Below, piece by piece: positions 1 through 8,274 of a stretch of DNA of 64,000 nucleotides (position 1 is its first letter; each line of letters starts with the position of its first letter). The notes beneath the pieces were generated by a model. The model was given only the letters and a program-made list of their open reading frames with translations, made no database searches and had not been told where the DNA came from. This DNA comes from Bradyrhizobium arachidis. GTDB lineage: Bacteria; Pseudomonadota; Alphaproteobacteria; Rhizobiales; Xanthobacteraceae. The translations under genes and the position numbers were made by a program. The stretch covers positions 6,882,001 through 6,946,000 of the forward strand of contig NZ_CP077970.1 of assembly GCF_024758505.1 (NCBI RefSeq), read 5' to 3'.

Positions 1-2
1 CA

Positions 3-1352
3 GGAAGTGCGTTCGAACAAGTCAGGGGAAAAACGAAATTCGAGTTCGATGATCTAGGCGAACGATCGCTGAAGAACATTGATCGGGTGGTTCGACTATA
101 CGGAGTCAAACTTGGCAACGCGCCGAAGGCAACGATTGTGGACAACTATCGATCGCTGCCATTACCCGACAAACCTTCAATCGCGGTTCTACCGTTTCAG
201 AATATGTCCGGTGACCCGGAGCAAGAGTACTTCGCCGATGGCATGGTGGAAGACATCATCACTGCGCTGTCCCGATTCAAATGGCTGTTCGTGATCGCCC
301 GCAATTCGACCTTCACGTATAAGGGGCGGTCCGTTGACGTCAGGCAGGTTGGACGGGAACTAGGGGTTCGTTACGTATTGGAAGGCAGCGTGCGAAGGGC
401 AGCCGACCGAGTACGGATCACAGCGCAGCTGATTGACGCGGAGACCAGGGCCCATATTTGGGCAGATCGCTACGACCGCGCCGTCGACGACATCTTTGCT
501 TTGCAGGATGAAATTACCTTGAGCACTGTCGCCGCGATCGAGCCCAGCCTGCGCCAAGCCGAAATTGAACGAGCGAAGCGCAAACGGCCTGAAAATCTCG
601 ACGCCTACGACCTTCTGCTACGTGCGACGCCTCTGGTGGATACTGGGATGCCGGGGGGTGCGTCGCAGGCAGTGCCACTCCTAGAGCGCGCACTTTTACT
701 TGAGCCGAACTACGCGCTCGCGCACGGCCAGACGGCGTTTTGCAATGAAATACTATATCTCCGAGCGGGAAGGCGTGAAGACAATCGCACAGCTGCGATA
801 CAGCATGCGCATATCGCAGTGGCGCTTGGCCCCGACGATGCCCCGGCGCTTGTCTACGCCGCAATCGCTATCGGTCTCGTCGAACATAACCGTATCTTGG
901 CTCAGGAAACGTTCGAGGCCGCTCTTGCAATCTCGCCATCGGCAGCGTGGGCATATTCCTGGGGCGCGTTGATTTTGGGTTGGGGAGGGGAAGCCGAGCG
1001 TGCCATCGAATGGGGCGAGCGAGGTATCCGCCTTAGTCCACTCGATCCCTGGATTACGGCGGCGCTGCATGGCATCTGCATGGGCCATTTTCTTCGCGGG
1101 CGCTATGAAGATGCTGCGGCGGCAGCGCAACGGGCCATTCGCAGCAAACCAGGTTTCAGCGTCTCGCACATGTTTCTGGCAGCGGCGCTGGCTAAACTCG
1201 GACGAATGGAAGATGCGAGTGCGGCTGCCGAACGCGTGATACAACTTCAACCCAACTTCAGCAGCAATGGTCAGTGCTCCGCCATCGGTTGCGTGCCGGT
1301 GCTCGCAACACGTCTTATCGAAGCAATGCGCGCTTCAGGTCTTCCCGAGTAA
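3..1352 (+). CDS. class III adenylate cyclase-type TPR protein, C-terminal part (gene cut by window edge)
   Basis: The reading frame is open through the left edge, so the 5' end is missing. The first ~30 residues (…KFEFDDLGERSLKNIDR) look like the end of a class III nucleotidyl cyclase domain. A TolB-like segment follows (IAVLPFQNMSGDPEQEYF, then GVRYVLEGSVRR and DIFALQDEI), and then about 270 residues of TPR-like helical repeats. Bradyrhizobium-type genomes carry many such cyclase/TPR proteins, thought to be cytoplasmic signalling enzymes making cAMP; the catalytic residues lie outside the window, so activity cannot be judged. The next gene downstream is a solitary periplasmic binding protein on the same strand after about 300 bp. 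The product ends in MRASGLPE, a usual ending for the family. Confidence 0.85.
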   Translation, partial: GSAFEQVRGKTKFEFDDLGERSLKNIDRVVRLYGVKLGNAPKATIVDNYRSLPLPDKPSIAVLPFQNMSGDPEQEYFADGMVEDIITALSRFKWLFVIARNSTFTYKGRSVDVRQVGRELGVRYVLEGSVRRAADRVRITAQLIDAETRAHIWADRYDRAVDDIFALQDEITLSTVAAIEPSLRQAEIERAKRKRPENLDAYDLLLRATPLVDTGMPGGASQAVPLLERALLLEPNYALAHGQTAFCNEILYLRAGRREDNRTAAIQHAHIAVALGPDDAPALVYAAIAIGLVEHNRILAQETFEAALAISPSAAWAYSWGALILGWGGEAERAIEWGERGIRLSPLDPWITAALHGICMGHFLRGRYEDAAAAAQRAIRSKPGFSVSHMFLAAALAKLGRMEDASAAAERVIQLQPNFSSNGQCSAIGCVPVLATRLIEAMRASGLPE

Positions 1353-1655
1353 TTGGGATCCGCCGCCTCGCTGGCGATGTGGGTCGGCCATTGCCGGCAT
1401 CCCAAGTTGTCTGCTCTTGGCCCATCAAGAAGTGACGACACCCCTCGTTGACGTCCGCTTATTGGAGCAGAGCGGACCGGATTTGCTCAGTCTGAGTTCT
1501 TCGCTTGTTGACCCAAAGGCGAATTTCATCTGTGATAAATACCGCCAGATCAGCCTATTTCTGTGTTGTGCGCGAGGTTCGGTCCGCTTGTACCATCGTC
1601 AGATTGTGCTCTACTCTTACGAGTCCGCGAGCAGTCCAACTACGAGGGCGATGCA
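1353..1655. other. intergenic, no gene seen
   Basis: About 300 bp between the cyclase/TPR stop and the binding-protein start. A longer in-frame reading from 1563 exists, but the signal peptide begins at 1656, so this stretch is treated as leader. No terminator or clear promoter was recognised. Confidence 0.5.
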
Positions 1656-2606
1656 ATGAGGCGCCGCGAGTTCATAGTGCTTGTCGGCGGCTCATCCGCG
1701 CTATGGCCGTGTGCTGCACGGGCGCAACCAACCGGACGGCGCTATCGCGTTGCAATGCTGGCCACAGAACGAGCGCAGCTCCTTGTCGAAGAGCTCAGCC
1801 GAGCTGGATTTGTGACAGGCCGAAATCTTGAGTTCGATAGCCGCGGCGTTGGCGTTCTGCCCGCGGCGTACGAGGAGGTCGCGCCGGAGATGGTCAAAGC
1901 GCGACCGGACGTTATCATAGCATTCGGGCCAGACGCGATAAGGGCTGCGCAGAAGGCAACCCGTCACATCCCTATTCAAGCGCTTGCAGATGACTTGCTT
2001 GGCAGCAAGCTCGTGGCCTCCATGCCGCACCCTGAGGGAAACACAACCGGCGTGGCCATCTTTGCATTTCAACTGGATGTGAAGCGATTGGAGCTATTGC
2101 ATGAAGTCCTTCCCAGGGCTCAACGCATCGCAGTGCTGGCAGACCACGAGCCGATACGAAACATCGACGTTCTCGAGAGTGCTGCCCGTGCGCTCGGTAT
2201 CAAGATTGCATCATTCACGGCGCGGTCTGAGAATGACGTCACCAGGGCAATCGAAGTCATGCAAACGACCGGGATTGAAGCGGTCAATGTGTTGGCGTCA
2301 CCCGTTCTTTGGCGCTTCCGCCAGCTTATACTTGACCATTTGAGTGTGCATCACATTCCGTCCATTTGGCAGTGGCCGGAAGGCGCTGAAGCGGGCGGTT
2401 TGGTTGCCTATGGTCCACGTCTCCCTGATGTTTTTCGCCAATGCGCTCGTCAGGTCGTGAAGCTTCTGCGTGGCGCCAACGTGGCGGATGTACCCGTTGA
2501 ACAACCAACTGAGTTTGTTCTCGTTATCAACCTCAAGGCCGCGAACGCGCTTGGTGTGATCTTTCCGCCAGCGATCATCGGCCGCGCCGATCAGGTGATT
2601 GACTGA
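1656..2606 (+). CDS. ABC transporter substrate-binding protein, PF04392 type
   Basis: A 316-residue predicted periplasmic binding protein. I start it at the second of two close ATGs because MRRREFIVLVGG…ARAQ is the typical signal peptide of this family, with a twin-arginine-like start and an Ala-x-Ala type cleavage site near residue 27. The body shows the family order: RRYRVAMLA strand, LVEELSRAGFVTGRNLEF, a DVIIAFG segment, PEGNTTGVAIF, VAYGPRLPDVFRQ, then VADVPVEQPTEFVLVINLKAA and a C-terminal ADQVID. PF04392 proteins resemble solute receptors of amino-acid/branched-chain type; the ligand is unknown. No permease or ATPase gene is adjacent, so it is an orphan receptor. Three full-length relatives and one relic lie elsewhere in the window. 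Confidence 0.9.
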   Translation: MRRREFIVLVGGSSALWPCAARAQPTGRRYRVAMLATERAQLLVEELSRAGFVTGRNLEFDSRGVGVLPAAYEEVAPEMVKARPDVIIAFGPDAIRAAQKATRHIPIQALADDLLGSKLVASMPHPEGNTTGVAIFAFQLDVKRLELLHEVLPRAQRIAVLADHEPIRNIDVLESAARALGIKIASFTARSENDVTRAIEVMQTTGIEAVNVLASPVLWRFRQLILDHLSVHHIPSIWQWPEGAEAGGLVAYGPRLPDVFRQCARQVVKLLRGANVADVPVEQPTEFVLVINLKAANALGVIFPPAIIGRADQVID

Positions 2607-2741
2607 GGTCCGCTTCTGGCCCGAAGGCGAAGATGGTTACGACGCCCGGCTCGTCAGCAGTTGAGGCAGGACCGGATCTCGCGGTGACGCAGCCAAACCG
2701 ACGCGATTGACCCAAAGCGGTCGCCGAGCCCCGCCGCTTGC

Positions 2742-3482
2742 TCAGACCGCTCGAACTTCGGCAAGCCGCTTGATCGAGTACTCATCATCCCAGCAAACAG
2801 CAGCTTGCCACGCGGCCGACGCTTGCGCCGCTATGTCATGCGTGACGCTGTCGAGACCAGCGGCGTTATGGGGCAGCGCTAGGTCGAGGTCGGGAACGTC
2901 AACATGCGACTCGTCCCAGTCGATTAGCGCGACGCGACCTGCGGTCATGCGGATGTTGCGCGGGTTAAGGTCGCCGTGGACGACCGAAGTCTGATTTCCA
3001 GCAAGCCGAGCCCATGCGGCTCGGCATCGAGCAACGCCCTCAGGCGGCATCTTGCGGAGGTCGATCCTTGTCCCGGTCTCGGCGTGCAGGAGATCGATCG
3101 ACGATCGCCAGCCCGGTCGCTGCGGCCAGCCCCGCGTCAACTGATGCAGCCGCCGGAGCGTATCGGCCACGCGACGCCAGTCGGCCTCCGTCTCTGGCGG
3201 CCGGCCCTCCACGTATGTCATCAGCACCAGACCGTCCGCGAACAGTCTGCCGTCTGTCGTCGGGATTGGCACCGGCACTGTGAGACCTTCGCGGTCAAGG
3301 CGTTGGAGAAGCTCGGTTTCCCACACGAGATCAGCGTCGCTCCTGGTGCCGAGACGGCCAACCGCGAGCTGCCCCTGGACACGCATGCTCCACACGTCGT
3401 TGGCAACCCCGCCAGCGAGTGGTTCGATGCGAGCTACGTCCTCACCCCACTGCCCGAGTGCTTCCCATCCCACTGGCGACAT
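2742..3482 (-). CDS. phosphotransferase (APH family) as a separate, coupled gene – alternative reading
   Basis: If the upstream HEAT frame ends at the TAA at 3484-3482, this ATG (3482-3480) shares one base with the stop and gives a 246-residue phosphotransferase beginning MSPVGWEALGQW. GAGG in the preceding codons could serve as ribosome binding site. It holds the whole kinase fold: N-lobe, VVHGDLNPRN catalytic loop and LIDWDE. This is the likely ancestral arrangement; whether it or the fusion is made now cannot be told from one sequence. Confidence 0.5.
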   Translation of the reverse strand: MSPVGWEALGQWGEDVARIEPLAGGVANDVWSMRVQGQLAVGRLGTRSDADLVWETELLQRLDREGLTVPVPIPTTDGRLFADGLVLMTYVEGRPPETEADWRRVADTLRRLHQLTRGWPQRPGWRSSIDLLHAETGTRIDLRKMPPEGVARCRAAWARLAGNQTSVVHGDLNPRNIRMTAGRVALIDWDESHVDVPDLDLALPHNAAGLDSVTHDIAAQASAAWQAAVCWDDEYSIKRLAEVRAV

Positions 3483-4103
3483 TAAAGCCTCGGCTTGGTC
3501 CGCCTGTGGATTGGGCCTTCCGGCATATACCATCCGGCTTTTTTTTCGCACCGTTGGATTTTCATCACTTTGCTGGGCGGCAGAGATCGCCGCAGCAGCA
3601 AGAGCACTGCTGTGGACGAACTGTCCGACCACTTCAATCGCCATTGCGCGAACATGCGCGTCGGGATCGCATTGAAGCAGGCTCATCGCCTTCGGAAGTA
3701 CTACAACTTCCTCGGGCCTGCAGGTCCCTTCCTTGCACCGGTCGCATGCCAACGTATGCAAGGCGGAGCATCTGACGCGCTCATCGCTGTCGTTCAGCAT
3801 GCCCATCAGATCGGCAAGAGTGTCGGCCGACAGATACCGGTCGAGAAACCTGCAACAATGCAAGCGGACATCAGGATTGTCGTGCCGCAGCCCGGCGCGC
3901 ACTGCAGGAAGCGCTCGTATCCCGAGATCGAGCAATGCCCGATAGGCGTTAGGCGCCTTGTACGGCAACGCGAGTTCTCTGATGATCTGGTGGCGCTCTG
4001 TCAATGTCAGCAACCGGTCAGGTTGTGGAATGTTGCCAGCACTAGCACACCGCGACACTTGTCTCCAGACCGGCATTTCCGCTTTTGGACCCAAAACGGA
4101 CAT
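2742..4103 (-). CDS. HEAT-repeat / aminoglycoside-phosphotransferase-like fused reading frame
   Basis: One open frame joins two unlike parts. The N-terminal ~190 residues from LLTLTERHQIIRELALPY onward are HEAT-like helical repeats (NPDVRLHCCRFLDRYL, DERVRCSALHTLACDRC, DAHVRAMAIEVVGQF). The C-terminal ~246 residues are an APH/choline-kinase fold with the catalytic-loop motif VVHGDLNPRNI and the metal-binding LIDWDES. The junction is a run of eight adenines (coding strand). With seven, the HEAT part would end at TAA (3484-3482) in a basic tail …RRTKPRL, and the kinase would start at the overlapping ATG (TAATG). So this is either two coupled genes read as one through a frameshift, or a slippage-controlled fusion. 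The start is uncertain: the frame is open to 4205, ATGs lie at 4103 and 4076, and a TTG at 4013 sits just before the conserved block. Substrate unknown. Confidence 0.75.
   Translation of the reverse strand: MSVLGPKAEMPVWRQVSRCASAGNIPQPDRLLTLTERHQIIRELALPYKAPNAYRALLDLGIRALPAVRAGLRHDNPDVRLHCCRFLDRYLSADTLADLMGMLNDSDERVRCSALHTLACDRCKEGTCRPEEVVVLPKAMSLLQCDPDAHVRAMAIEVVGQFVHSSALAAAAISAAQQSDENPTVRKKSRMVYAGRPNPQADQAEALMSPVGWEALGQWGEDVARIEPLAGGVANDVWSMRVQGQLAVGRLGTRSDADLVWETELLQRLDREGLTVPVPIPTTDGRLFADGLVLMTYVEGRPPETEADWRRVADTLRRLHQLTRGWPQRPGWRSSIDLLHAETGTRIDLRKMPPEGVARCRAAWARLAGNQTSVVHGDLNPRNIRMTAGRVALIDWDESHVDVPDLDLALPHNAAGLDSVTHDIAAQASAAWQAAVCWDDEYSIKRLAEVRAV
3539..3546 (-). other. A8 homopolymer (T8 on + strand) at the HEAT/phosphotransferase junction
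   Basis: Eight T on the + strand read as CG-A8-GCC in the gene. Losing one A restores a HEAT terminus ending exactly on the TAATG overlap. Homopolymers of this length are prone to polymerase slippage and to sequencing error. Confidence 0.85.
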
Positions 4104-4182
4104 ATGGTGGCCATAAGGCGATCCCCGGGCCACTGCCGCTGTGTTAAGCTCGCAAATCATTTTGCTCACTCCGGGAGCGAAC

Positions 4183-5172
4183 ATGAGGCGGCGCGACTTC
4201 ATCATCCTTTTCGGCAGTGCAGTGACCGCGTGGCCGCCAGCAGCCCTGGCACAGCAAACTCATACTAAGAAGATACCTCGCGTCGGTGTCCTTTGGCATG
4301 CTGCAAATGCTGAGCAAGAAGACGTCTACTTGCGCGTCGTGACTAAGGCATTCGCTGATCTGGGCTACGTCGACGGCAAGAACATTCTGCTTGAGCATCG
4401 CTTTCCGGCCGAACAGCCGGACAGGTTTCGCGCATTTGCTAGGGAGTTCGCCGAAAGCAAGGTTGACGTTATTCTTGCAGTCACCACGCTCGGTGCTAAG
4501 GAGGCCAAGCAGGCCACCAACACTATTCCAATTGTAGTTGTTCTCGATGGCGATCCTGTCGCTAATGGCCTCGTCGAAAGTCTGGCCCGCCCCGGTGGGA
4601 ACGTCACCGGGCTTTCCCTGATGTCGGTTGACGTATCCGGCAAGCGTCTTGCGCTTTTTAGAGAGCTGGTTCCAAATCTGTCCCGATTGGCGATCATGGT
4701 TGATCCGAGAGATCCGGGCGGCCCGCGTATGCGCGCTGGTTACGAGAGGGCGGCGAAAGCTGCGACGGTTTCGACACAATACTTCGGTGTGACAACGCCC
4801 GACGAAATCGAGCAGGCGTTCTCTACAATTTCTCGAGACAGTTTTGATGGCGTGGCCTTGGCCGGACCTTTGTTGTTCAATGAACGGGTGCTGATCGGTG
4901 CGTCCGCCCTCAAGCATAGGGTGCCAACGCTGTCCCTCATCGGTGAGATGGTCCCGCATGGCCTCCTCTTGTCCTATGGGCAGGATTTTCCGGATTTCTT
5001 CCGACGGTCGGTCGGCTACGTTGACAAAATACTGAGAGGTGCAAACCCCGCCGATCTGCCTGTCGAACAGCCTACGCACTTCAAGCTCGTGATCAACTCA
5101 AAGATGGCCAAGGCGCTCGGGATAACTATTCCGCAGTCTTTGCTGATCACCGCTGACGAGGTGGTCGAGTAA
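4183..5172 (+). CDS. ABC transporter substrate-binding protein, PF04392 type
   Basis: A 329-residue predicted periplasmic receptor, divergent from the HEAT gene. It starts at ATG 4183 with a signal peptide MRRRDFIILFGSAV…ALAQQ; GGGAGCG stands upstream. Family blocks are present in order: PRVGVLWHA, GYVDGKNILLEHR, DVILAVTTLGAKEAKQA, IPIVVVLDGDPV, RPGGNVTGLSL, the YGQDFPDFFRR block, ADLPVEQPTHFKLVINSKMA and a C-terminal ITADEVVE. The ligand is unknown and no membrane component lies nearby. The divergent upstream frame overlaps this leader, an argument for a later HEAT start. Confidence 0.9.
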   Translation: MRRRDFIILFGSAVTAWPPAALAQQTHTKKIPRVGVLWHAANAEQEDVYLRVVTKAFADLGYVDGKNILLEHRFPAEQPDRFRAFAREFAESKVDVILAVTTLGAKEAKQATNTIPIVVVLDGDPVANGLVESLARPGGNVTGLSLMSVDVSGKRLALFRELVPNLSRLAIMVDPRDPGGPRMRAGYERAAKAATVSTQYFGVTTPDEIEQAFSTISRDSFDGVALAGPLLFNERVLIGASALKHRVPTLSLIGEMVPHGLLLSYGQDFPDFFRRSVGYVDKILRGANPADLPVEQPTHFKLVINSKMAKALGITIPQSLLITADEVVE

Positions 5173-5283
5173 GCCGTGGAGCGAGGTCTCCTATTGGCCT
5201 ATCGCGTTTTTTCTTTGCGCTGCGGTATTTGGTCGGTATCGCAGCATGGCGGACTCGAGTAAGCCGCATCAATCAAACTCGAT

Positions 5284-5913
5284 TTATGAGACGCGCCCTA
5301 GATATTCGGCGCAGATCGCGGCGAGCGCATTGCCTTGCGGCGATCGATTGGGATTGTCGGGGTCGCGCGGCTTAGTCGCCCTAGCGATGGCGCGCTCGAC
5401 GATGTCCCACTGCTCGCCATAGAGAATGAACGTCATGTCGCGATACGGAGACCGATCGCCATCCGGCAATTCCGGCATGGCCTCAAGCACACCGACTCCG
5501 ACCGAAAGCCGGGATAACTCGCTCTCGGTGATGCCGGTCAACGATAGCTCAAAGCCGCCTTCGAGAAGGTCGTTCAATTCGAGCCGCAGCATCTCGTCAT
5601 CCCAATCGGACGCATCGGTCAGCCGATTGTCCGCGATGACATAGGCGAGCTTCTGCTGATCGCTCCACCCGCGCGCGACGATGACCGGCACCTCGGGGAT
5701 GGCGAGGAGTTTGCCCGCCGCCAGTCGGCCGTGACCGGCGAGAACCATGCCGTCATCCGCCGCAAGGATCGGCATCGTCCAGCCCCACCGGCGGATCGAC
5801 GCCGCGATCTGCTCGATTTGCTCGGGCGAATGGCGCCGCGAATTGCGCTCATAGGGCCGCAGCCGCCCGATCGGCCAAACCTCGACGGCGGCTTTATCGA
5901 TCAAAGCGTCCAT
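5284..5913 (-). CDS. ParB N-terminal (ParB/Srx-like) domain protein, prophage type
   Basis: The N-terminal half carries a ParB-like nuclease/CTPase fold: PIGRLRPYERNSRRHS, then IEQIAASIRRWGWTMPILA, DDGMVLAGHGRLAAGKLL (GHGR-type motif) and LAYVIADNRLTDASDWD. The C-terminal half (DMTFILYGEQWDIVERAIARA…GNALAAICAEYL) resembles the tail of phage-borne ParB-domain proteins, usually found beside a DNA methylase or terminase. No partner parA or centromere repeats are seen, so a chromosome-partition role is unlikely. I start at ATG 5913 because the N-terminus then matches the usual length; a GTG at 5988 would add 25 basic residues. It probably belongs to the decayed prophage extending to 10.0 kb. Confidence 0.75.
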   Translation of the reverse strand: MDALIDKAAVEVWPIGRLRPYERNSRRHSPEQIEQIAASIRRWGWTMPILAADDGMVLAGHGRLAAGKLLAIPEVPVIVARGWSDQQKLAYVIADNRLTDASDWDDEMLRLELNDLLEGGFELSLTGITESELSRLSVGVGVLEAMPELPDGDRSPYRDMTFILYGEQWDIVERAIARATKPRDPDNPNRSPQGNALAAICAEYLGRVS

Positions 5914-6159
5914 TTCTGAGCCAATTTTCCGGGTTTTGGCCCATTTCCGAAAGCGCGAGATATTGTCGGAACGACTGACCGCTGCCACCGATTATCTCAT
6001 GGGCCACGTCGAGCGCGGCTAGTCTCCGTGGTCCGGCCGGTCCCGCTTTCGACACCCTCCTAAGCGTGCTTGGAGGCGGGACCGCGCTCGTTAGGGAGAA
6101 CCAAGCAGGAAGCAGATTGAAACAACACCCTGAACAAACTTCGCCAAGTACATTTCTGA

Positions 6160-6443
6160 ATGCTCACTGTTGGCCTGATCGCGCCCACTGACTACTCCGT
6201 CCGCGAAGACGGACGGCCTATCGGCCGCATCAGGCTGGCTCACGAGCGCGCGCCCGCCATTTGGCTCTGGCACATCACCGTGCCGCTGCCCGGCCCGCCC
6301 TTCGGTGACGCCCAGACGCTCGACGAGCCAAAGGCCGGTTCAACGTGGCATGGGAGGCGCTCAAGGCGCGGCAAAGTGCGGAGGAGCTCACGCAGGCCAT
6401 TGAGGCCGTAAGCCACGCGAACCGACGGGATCGATGGCGGTGA
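6160..6443 (+). pseudogene. small conserved protein broken by a frameshift
   Basis: The frame starts MLTVGLIAPTDYSVREDG and continues GRIRLAHERAPAIWLWHITV, the look of a small rhizobial protein. After …TLDEPKAG it changes to low-quality Arg-rich sequence, while another frame carries on sensibly (NVAWEALKARQSAEELTQ … VSHANRRDRWR) to a stop at 6441-6443. One single-base change near 6339 explains both halves. Function unknown. Confidence 0.6.
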
Positions 6444-6508
6444 ACTACTCGCAATGTGGATCAGAAAGACCAACCCTTTGGATTGCCGGATGCGAGGAAC
6501 AGCTTGCA

Positions 6509-6695
6509 CTACTTTAGTTCCGATTTCACGGGAGTGATGACTTCGCCAACGCGGCCACAATGGTCACAAGTGAATACGTGCTCGATGGTCCTTTCTGCGG
6601 CGCGAAGCGTCGAGCGCGACCATGACATCGGCAAGATTGCATTCCGAACAGATCGGAGCGCTGGGTTGATCGATCGGGCGCCTGAGTATTTCCAT
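6509..6695 (-). pseudogene. zinc-ribbon mini-protein, frameshifted
   Basis: From ATG 6695 the frame reads MEILRRPIDQPSAPICSECN, then drifts; a second frame continues MSWSRSTLRAAERTIEHVF…CDHCG to a stop at 6509. The intact relative at 26254 has the same layout in one frame with two CxxC pairs, so this copy has lost its frame just after the first pair. The intact protein would bind zinc; role unknown. Confidence 0.6.
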
Positions 6696-6955
6696 CTGAG
6701 GACCACTGCTTCCTCGGGAACATTATAGGCTCACCGCCAAAGCATGGCACCAACTTGGGATATGTCGAGCCCAGCGGCCACGTGGTTCCAAGCAAAGCGA
6801 AAATTCACCCGGATCAAATACACACGAAGGGGGCGGTCCCGCGATCCCGCGAGGCTTTACCATTCCGGGGAAACCACTAAATTTCAGGGCCTACTCTCGG
6901 GCACTTCTGTTCGGGGGAAGCTTTTGATGGTTCGTCTCAGCATGGGAGGGAGACG

Positions 6956-7150
6956 ATGCGGCAACAGAGGATGACCGTATACCGACCCGAGAATTCGGAG
7001 ATCGACATCGCTCACCTTTGGATAAGATACCACGACATAGTGGAAAGATCGGTTGAGCTATTAAGCCAGGCGCCGCCCGATACTTTCTTGGGGCGGAAGC
7101 ATCACGACCCCATTCCGCTGCCACCGATTGCTCCAAGACGTCGCGATTGA
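6956..7150 (+). CDS. small conserved protein of the PDTFLGRK family
   Basis: A 64-residue ORF. Its middle (VELLSQAPPDTFLGRKHHDPIP) matches the core of the 73-residue ORF at 25764 (…PVPDTFLGRKTQEPFP), so the two are paralogues. Nothing shows a catalytic site. The C-terminus (PIAPRRRD) overlaps the next ORF by 23 bp and differs from the paralogue, so the tail may be frameshifted. GGGAGGGAGACG precedes the ATG, a strong ribosome binding site. Confidence 0.55.
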   Translation: MRQQRMTVYRPENSEIDIAHLWIRYHDIVERSVELLSQAPPDTFLGRKHHDPIPLPPIAPRRRD

Positions 7151-7334
7151 GCCGGAAATGGTCAGCCGCATCACGGCAGCTTACGAGCAAACGCTCCGTA
7201 CCCTTTGCGTCAAGGATCGCGACGATCCCCTTACGGAAATGGTCGCGAAGAAGATCATCAAGGTAGCGCAAAGCAGCGTCTATACCCCGACGGAGATATC
7301 GGCTCGCGCGATCAAAGAACTTGAAATGCGGTAA
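7128..7334 (+). CDS. small conserved helical protein (68 aa)
   Basis: A short acidic/basic helical protein: IEPEMVSRITAAYEQTLRTL, CVKDRDDPLTEMVAKKIIKV, then TEISARAIKEL. I know such proteins from Bradyrhizobium as conserved hypotheticals without assigned function. It overlaps the preceding ORF, so the true start may lie a few codons inside (before IEPEMV). Probably co-transcribed with the PDTFLGRK gene. Confidence 0.6.
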   Translation: MLQDVAIEPEMVSRITAAYEQTLRTLCVKDRDDPLTEMVAKKIIKVAQSSVYTPTEISARAIKELEMR

Positions 7335-7427
7335 GGCACTTCATGCCCGCCGCTTGGAACTGAAACATTCCCAACATCGGGAAGTTGGCTCTTGGGCCTC
7401 GGGGCTTCGCAATGTGCGAGGCACGCT

Positions 7428-7529
7428 ATGACCCCTCTACCGCCAGGCGAAGCTATTCTCACTGTCGCCATTATGGGCGTCGCTTTCCTAATCGAGGTCG
7501 CATTTTTGGCCTTGATCGGAATATTCTGA
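7428..7529 (+). CDS. 33-residue single-helix membrane mini-protein, copy 1
   Basis: The ORF encodes MTPLPPGEAILTVAIMG followed by a hydrophobic run to a C-terminal LIGIF: one predicted inner-membrane helix. A second 33-residue copy at 48737 shares length, the TVAIM core and the ending. The two also share upstream DNA: a block around GGGGCTTCGCAA and TGCGAGGCA next to the start, and GGAACYGAAAC about 65-70 bp upstream. Conservation of both leader and peptide argues for a real gene. Function unknown. Confidence 0.6.
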   Translation: MTPLPPGEAILTVAIMGVAFLIEVAFLALIGIF

Positions 7530-7646
7530 GAGACCCCGCTACATCGGTTGGCACGGGAGGACGCCTCAATTCCGGCCCAAATTTTTCAAAGTTCCCCGCA
7601 ACCATCGGCCCTCGTTCGGCGTCATTGCTCAATTGCGGAGCGCATT

Positions 7647-7796
7647 ATGGACGACGATGAGGAACAGCAAGAGCTGCAAGATCAGATCATGCGCTACCGC
7701 ATGATGGAGCGCGACGTCACTGATCCGCTTGCACTTGGTCTGCTGCACGACATCGTTGCAGAGTTAGAGGCGTCTCTGCGACCGGCCGACGAGTAG
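7647..7796 (+). CDS. small conserved acidic protein (49 aa)
   Basis: It starts at ATG 7647 with MDDDEEQQELQDQIMRYRMM, continues ERDVTDPLALGLLHDIVAEL and ends RPADE. An amphipathic, Glu-rich helix of the type found as short conserved hypotheticals in this genus. A longer in-frame reading from 7548 has implausible composition and is not used. No function is known. Confidence 0.6.
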   Translation: MDDDEEQQELQDQIMRYRMMERDVTDPLALGLLHDIVAELEASLRPADE

Positions 7797-8050
7797 CGGT
7801 CGCCGCCATTAATCCGTTGCGGTCGGGGCCGTTTCTCCCTCTGCGGAGGAGCTAACCCCGAATTCCCTCGACAATCTTGGTACACGGGGTTTCGTATGCG
7901 CTCTAGACAATCGCGCCACCACAACTCGGACCCAATTGTCCGCGTCCTGACCGGGAAATGGAACTGCGGGTTCTTTCCCGAATTGCCGTTCTGCCGGTCT
8001 ACTCTAGCGCTGCGAGGGTCGTTCCGCCGCTTCGGACTCTGAGCTTTTTG

Positions 8051-8266
8051 ATGAATGATTTAGTCGAGCAAATTATGGAGGCGGCTGCCGAGGGGCGGCC
8101 TATAACTTATCCTGGTTCCGAGAGTGAGTTACGGAAACACATTTCTACGTACATCGAGCTATTGTGGTCGGCCGGAAAACGCGATCCTGAAGAGCTAACC
8201 AATCTGGGCCTGGAGTATCTACGCAAGCTCCTTGATGGGCCTAATCCCAAGTACAGCGGCTGTTGA
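8051..8266 (+). CDS. small conserved hypothetical protein (71 aa)
   Basis: I start at ATG 8051 (MNDLVEQIMEAAAEGRPITY); the 5' extension to 7958 lacks protein-like composition. The rest (LRKHISTYIELLWSAGKR, DPEELTNLGLEYLRKLLDG) is a compact helical protein. No motif identifies a reaction. It converges on the H-NS-like ORF 8 bp downstream. Confidence 0.6.
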   Translation: MNDLVEQIMEAAAEGRPITYPGSESELRKHISTYIELLWSAGKRDPEELTNLGLEYLRKLLDGPNPKYSGC

Positions 8267-8274
8267 GAGGCCTA

